Shown here piece by piece: positions 32,921-36,707 of a DNA stretch of 36,707 bases. Below the pieces are notes generated by a model. It was not told the origin of the DNA. It made no database searches and was given only the letters and a program-made list of their open reading frames with translations. The stretch covers positions 1 to 36,707 of the forward strand of contig CALDSK010000182.1 in the NCBI GenBank assembly GCA_937911865.1, written 5' to 3'. Within the stretch, counting starts at the first letter, position 1. Each line of letters begins with the position of its first letter. The position numbers and the translations under genes were made by a program. Origin of the DNA: an uncultured Synechococcus sp. (lineage in GTDB: Bacteria > Cyanobacteriota > Cyanobacteriia > Phormidesmidales > Phormidesmidaceae).

Positions 32921-34304
32921 GATACTGCCTGCCAAAGCAGCTAGCAGGGCAGTAAAATCCGGGGTAATTCCGGAAGGAAAGGCCTTTCTAAAACTAGCAA
33001 CACCGCTGGCGGCTGCGCAACTAGCTCAGTTTGCGGTGAGCTTTGTCGATACGATTATGATGGGTCGGTTGGGCACAGACAGTCTGGCAGCTGGGGGACT
33101 CGCAGCCTCTACGTTTCAAATGATGCTGTCGGTGATTACAGGATTTGTGGTGTCGGTAGGTGTGCTGGCAGCAGAAGCCTATGGCGCGGGTGAAAAGTCT
33201 CGCATTGTCGGACTGGGTAGACAGGGGCTATGGCTATCGCTGTTGTTGGCAATACCTTTTACGCTGTTGCTGTGGAATATGACACCAATTTTGGCCTTGT
33301 TGCAGCAGCCGGAGGAGGTCAGGCTACTAGCTCAACAGTATTTTACGGCTGTCTCTCTAGGCGTGTTGCCAGCGCTGGGCTTTGCGATGTTGCGAGGCTA
33401 TGTTTCTGCTTTTTCGTTAGCCAACGTGGTGACGGTGATTGTGGTGATTGGCACGCTGTTCAATGTGGCGTGTAATTATGTTTTGGGCTTTGGCAAGTTT
33501 GGGTTTCCACGGTTGGAGCTTTTAGGGCTAGGCATTGGCAGCGGGTTGAGCCTGTGGCTAATGTTTGGACTCTTCATGGCCTACATTTTGCGGCATCCGC
33601 TGCTGAGTCAGTACAAGTTTTGGCGGGGTTGGAAACATCCGAAAGCAAGCATTTTGTGGCAGCTGTCGCGGGTGGGCTGGCCGATTGCAATCACGTTCAT
33701 GTTAGAGCTAGGATTGTTTGCAGCGGTGGCTTATGCCGCTGGCAGTTTGGGCACTGAGGTATTGGCTGCCCATCAGATTGCCTTTCAGATTATGGCGCTG
33801 ATTTTTATGGTGCCGCTGGGTTTATCGCAAGCCGTGACTGCGCGGGTAGGGCTGTGGTTTGGTAAGGGCGATCGCATCGGAATGCGCCGAGCAGGATTTG
33901 TAGCGATCGCCACTACGATTGGCTTTCTTTCTTTTAGTGCGATCGCCCTCTACTTTCTCCGCTCCGCCGCAATCGGTCTCTTTATCGATACGCAAGATCC
34001 TCAAAATGCTGCTGTTGTTAATTTGGCGATGAATCTGTTGCTTATTTCGGTCGTTGCACAAATTATTGACGGTGTGCAACGAGTGACGATGAACGCGCTG
34101 TATGGATTGCAAGACACGAGTGTACCAATGATTTTGAGTGCGATCGCCTACTGGGGCGTCGGGCTAACAACAAGCTATACGCTGTGTTTTTTGGTGGGCT
34201 GGGGCGCAGTGGGGCTGTGGATTGGTCAGTATACAGGCGTTGCGATCGCCGGGATGATTTTTGTCTGGCGGTTCTGCAAACTGACCGGGCGATCACAACG
34301 CTAA
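32910..34304 (+). CDS. MATE-family multidrug/metabolite efflux transporter
   Basis: About 465 residues with twelve hydrophobic helices in two MatE halves, probably driven by a sodium or proton gradient in the plasma membrane. Typical pieces are LATPLAAAQLAQFAVSFVDTIMMGRLG near the start, VLGFGKFGFPRLELLGLGIGSG, AAHQIAFQIMALIFMVPLGLSQAVTARVG, and DGVQRVTMNALYGLQDT in the second half, as in NorM-type proteins. ATG 32910 overlaps the ggt stop by 11 bp; a GTG at 32895 is an alternative with a 26-bp overlap. Coupling to a gamma-glutamyl enzyme suggests transport of a related small molecule, by position only. The last 400 bp carry an unusual cluster of five HIP1 octamers. Confidence 0.92.
   Translation: MPFKILPAKAASRAVKSGVIPEGKAFLKLATPLAAAQLAQFAVSFVDTIMMGRLGTDSLAAGGLAASTFQMMLSVITGFVVSVGVLAAEAYGAGEKSRIVGLGRQGLWLSLLLAIPFTLLLWNMTPILALLQQPEEVRLLAQQYFTAVSLGVLPALGFAMLRGYVSAFSLANVVTVIVVIGTLFNVACNYVLGFGKFGFPRLELLGLGIGSGLSLWLMFGLFMAYILRHPLLSQYKFWRGWKHPKASILWQLSRVGWPIAITFMLELGLFAAVAYAAGSLGTEVLAAHQIAFQIMALIFMVPLGLSQAVTARVGLWFGKGDRIGMRRAGFVAIATTIGFLSFSAIALYFLRSAAIGLFIDTQDPQNAAVVNLAMNLLLISVVAQIIDGVQRVTMNALYGLQDTSVPMILSAIAYWGVGLTTSYTLCFLVGWGAVGLWIGQYTGVAIAGMIFVWRFCKLTGRSQR
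33868..34249. repeat. Cluster of five HIP1 octamers (GCGATCGC)
   Basis: Copies at 33868, 33903, 33939, 34140 and 34242, all inside the MATE gene; about five in 380 bp against roughly one per kb in the rest of the window. HIP1 is a well-known over-represented palindrome of many cyanobacterial genomes. Confidence 0.9.
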
Positions 34305-34352
34305 ACTTATCTTCTCTCGGCTTATCTTTACAAGCTGATCCGACGTTTTTCA

Positions 34353-34373
34353 CCGATTGTTGAACATAATCGG
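34353..34373 (+). terminator. Possible weak terminator after the MATE gene
   Basis: CCGATT and AATCGG form a 6-bp stem with a 9-base loop about 50 bp after the MATE stop, followed by a pyrimidine-rich stretch. The stem is AT-rich and the U-tract is interrupted, so this is a weak call. Confidence 0.3.
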
Positions 34374-34496
34374 CTCCCTCTCTTCTATTTTCTTTACTTA
34401 ATCGCGGAAACGATTTACATCATGTGCTGAGCGTCCTGAAGCAATTTAGAGACTTTGTTCTTGTTTGAAGCAGTGCGACACACCCTACAAAGCCAC

Positions 34497-34520
34497 GTAA
34501 TCAAAACTGTAATCAAAACT
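34497..34520. repeat. 12-bp perfect tandem repeat between the MATE gene and speA
   Basis: gtaatcaaaact twice in a row, about 55 bp past the 3' end of speA. Confidence 0.88.
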
Positions 34521-34576
34521 TAGTTGAAGAACTCAGTTGGATAAAGAGGCACGTGACTCATGTGTGCTCAGTCGGC

Positions 34577-36616
34577 CTATACTTCTGTCAAATAGGTGTA
34601 TCGATCCATGCCTGCTTTGTAGTTATCCATTAGTTTTCTAGCTTCTTCAATGGTAATTTGTCCCTTCTGAAGCGCTTGTTCAGAGCGACGACGAATTTGT
34701 TCAAGCATATCTTTAGGATCATATTGAACCTGCTTGAGCACTTCATCTGTTGTATTACCACGAACAACATGTTCAATGGTGTAGCCCTGCTGAGCCTTAG
34801 CCTTTGAGGCCAGATGAATATGAACAGTATTGATGCTGCCAAAAAGATTGTGAAGGTTACCCAGCGTCTCCTGATACGCCCCCACTAGAAACATGCCGAG
34901 ATAGTAAGAATCACCTTCTTGTAGCGCGTGAAGTTCCAGCACATCTTTTGCGCCTTTAGGACCAATGAAGCGATCGACTTTGCCATCGCTATCGCAGGTA
35001 AGGTCGGCCAAAGTAGCTCGTTGTGTCGGTTCTTCATTTAGTCGGTGAATAGGCATAATAGGAAAAAGCTGCCCAATCGCCCAGGTATCGAGCGCAGCTT
35101 TAAAAAGAGAGAGATTTAAGTAGTAGATAGAAGCCATACTCTTTTCCAGATGTTCTAACTCCTCTGGCACATAATCTTGCTGCGGCAAAAGAGAAACAAT
35201 TTTTTTGCAACAGCCCCAGTAAAGCCTTTCTATGCGAGCACGCTCAGTCAAACGCAGATAGTTAAGGTTGAACAAACTGGCGGCTTCTTTTTTAAAGGCA
35301 ATCGCGTCAGTAAACGCTTCTTGATAATTGTCAGCATCAACAGATGTATAGACGTCCCACAGTTCGCGAATAAGATTATGTTCGCCGTCCTGATAGGGTG
35401 TCGGGTCTTCGGGGGTAGCTTCACTGGTCCCCAGAACATCGAAAATTAGAACAGATTGGTGAGAAGCGATCGCACGTCCGCTTTCACTCACCAGCGTCGG
35501 CATGGGGACCTCTCTCGCCACACAGGCATCTTTCACATAGGCCACCACGTCATTTGCATAGTTCTGAACGCTGTAGTTTTTAGATCCTTGAGAGCTGGTC
35601 TTAGAACCGTCGTAGTCCACACCTAAACCACCGCCCACGTCCAGGTAGCCCATCGGTGCCCCTAAGCTGACCAGCTCTACATAAATCTGGCTGGCTTCAC
35701 GCATAGCCTCTTTAATCACACTGATCGCATTCACCTGAGAACCGATGTGAAAGTGCAACAGTTGAAGGCTCTCGATCATATCGACAGCTTTCAGCTTTTC
35801 CACCACGGTAATAATTTCGGGAATAGTCAGGCCAAACTTAGCGCGATCGCCCGCACTGGTGCCCCATCGGCCCGAGCCTTTGGCGGCCAGCTTTGCCCGT
35901 ATGCCCAAGTTGGGCTGAATGCCAAGGCGCTTTGCAGTGGTGATCGCAACATCCACTTCCTCTAGCTGCTCTAGCACAATAATCGGCTTCTGCCCGAGCC
36001 GCTGACCCAGCATCGCCGTTTCAATGTAGGACTCGTCTTTGTAGCCATTACAAATAATCAATGCCCCTGGCGTGCTCAAGCTAGCTAGCGCAATCATTAG
36101 CTCCGGCTTCGTCCCGGCCTCTAGGCCGAATTGATAGGCTTGGCCAAAGCGAACCAAATCTTCAACGATGTGCCGCTGCTGATTGCACTTGACCGGAAAG
36201 ACACCCTGGTAAACGCCTTTGTAACTGTAGCGGGCGATCGCCTTGGCAAAGCAAGCATTAATCCGCTCTAGCCTGTCTTCCAAAATCTCCGAAAACCGAA
36301 TCAGTAGCGGCAGCTGAAAGTCTCGCAGTTTCAGACCTTCAACGACCTCCTTCAAATCCAAAGACCCACCTCGATCGCCCTGAGGAGAAACAGTAATATT
36401 ACCCACCGCGTTAATCGCAAAATAAGGCTCACCCCAGCCTTTAATACGATAGAGATCTTCGCTGTCTTCAATCGTCCATGATCTAGAACTTACGACAGAG
36501 GAGGTTGCACTAAGCAGTGCCGCGTTCTGGTCTGCGTTCTGGCCCTGGTTATTCTCCGTAGCAGACTCTGTAACAGCAGATGTGTGGTTTAAACTCACGA
36601 TCGTAGGGCTCTCCAT
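34577..36616 (-). CDS. speA: Biosynthetic arginine decarboxylase
   Basis: PLP-dependent enzyme converting arginine to agmatine, first step of one polyamine route. 679 residues, typical for SpeA, with a nonconserved Asn/Gln/Ser-rich N-terminus of about 45 residues. The PLP lysine is Lys143 in GVFPVKCNQQRHIVED; other fold-III motifs are LLHFHIGSQ (286-294), DVGGGLGVDYDG (326-337), SESGR and the C-terminal LADLTCDSDGKVDRF with Cys541. ATG 36616 has no clear ribosome binding site; 91 bp of upstream sequence is in the window and no operator was identified. Confidence 0.96.
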   Translation of the reverse strand: MESPTIVSLNHTSAVTESATENNQGQNADQNAALLSATSSVVSSRSWTIEDSEDLYRIKGWGEPYFAINAVGNITVSPQGDRGGSLDLKEVVEGLKLRDFQLPLLIRFSEILEDRLERINACFAKAIARYSYKGVYQGVFPVKCNQQRHIVEDLVRFGQAYQFGLEAGTKPELMIALASLSTPGALIICNGYKDESYIETAMLGQRLGQKPIIVLEQLEEVDVAITTAKRLGIQPNLGIRAKLAAKGSGRWGTSAGDRAKFGLTIPEIITVVEKLKAVDMIESLQLLHFHIGSQVNAISVIKEAMREASQIYVELVSLGAPMGYLDVGGGLGVDYDGSKTSSQGSKNYSVQNYANDVVAYVKDACVAREVPMPTLVSESGRAIASHQSVLIFDVLGTSEATPEDPTPYQDGEHNLIRELWDVYTSVDADNYQEAFTDAIAFKKEAASLFNLNYLRLTERARIERLYWGCCKKIVSLLPQQDYVPEELEHLEKSMASIYYLNLSLFKAALDTWAIGQLFPIMPIHRLNEEPTQRATLADLTCDSDGKVDRFIGPKGAKDVLELHALQEGDSYYLGMFLVGAYQETLGNLHNLFGSINTVHIHLASKAKAQQGYTIEHVVRGNTTDEVLKQVQYDPKDMLEQIRRRSEQALQKGQITIEEARKLMDNYKAGMDRYTYLTEV

Positions 36617-36707
36617 CAGGGATTTATTCCGATTATGGTATCTTGCATTCGTCTTTAGATTATCGGACAGAACAACATATCAGCGGAATTTGCACCGTGA
36701 TAACAAC

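Noticed and set aside
1711..34520. The short tandem repeats as a CRISPR array or mobile repeat
   Set aside because: Units are 10-17 bp with no spacers, differ in sequence at every locus, and no cas genes or transposase are present.

Overview
The window looks like a piece of a cyanobacterial chromosome. It carries a ferredoxin-type nitrate reductase (narB), the division protein ZipN/Ftn2 with its divergent J-domain, several protein families known mainly from cyanobacteria (DUF3038, DUF4335, DUF3318, CIA30, a UPF0182 giant), and roughly 35 or more copies of the HIP1 octamer GCGATCGC, about one per kb. No tRNA, rRNA, insertion sequence, prophage or CRISPR array was seen. I cannot name the genus from the sequence alone.

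Layout, left to right. 1-1.7 kb: the 3' half of narB and a PsiE-like membrane protein on the + strand. 1.7-11.5 kb: eight genes on the - strand. Read in transcription order from 11.5 kb they are zipN, a DUF3038/DUF4335 overlapping pair, an OmpA-domain anchor protein, fmt, an unrecognised 211-residue protein, a stand-alone recombinase DNA-binding-type domain, and a four-CBS-domain protein. The last two overlap by 4 bp. 12.2-17.6 kb: a + strand run pdhA, pdhB, secD, secF and a small membrane protein. 17.6-21.4 kb: nagB (-) divergent from a 940-residue UPF0182 protein (+). 21.8-24.8 kb: a WcaI-like glycosyltransferase (-) divergent from a CIA30 protein (+). 25-27.8 kb: DUF3318 and dusB (-), then an EamA-type transporter (+). 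28-31.2 kb: a small ORF, an MltA-type lytic transglycosylase, a conserved 84-residue protein and a TIR-like/nucleotide-binding-like protein, all (-). 31.3-34.3 kb: a GGT-family enzyme overlapping a MATE transporter (+). 34.6-36.6 kb: speA (-).

Most genes are core metabolism or envelope: nitrate reduction, pyruvate dehydrogenase E1, the Sec protein-export accessory pair, initiator-tRNA formylation, tRNA dihydrouridylation, polyamine synthesis, peptidoglycan turnover and cell division. Three single-pass membrane proteins with long low-complexity linkers (ZipN, DUF4335, OmpA-like) lie close together in the same orientation and may form an envelope or division neighbourhood. This is inference.

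The most striking feature not explained by gene calls is a window-wide habit of short perfect or near-perfect tandem duplications with 10-17 bp units, most often 12-15 bp. I count about twenty loci. They occur in intergenic DNA, in frame inside genes (15-bp units giving five-residue repeats), and across stop codons, where six genes have their last codons and stop duplicated downstream. Other points worth a second look are the stand-alone recombinase-type domain coupled to four CBS domains, the TIR-like protein, a CIA30 protein that looks like a shrunken atypical SDR shell, and a GGT homologue lacking a signal peptide and the usual substrate-binding arginine.
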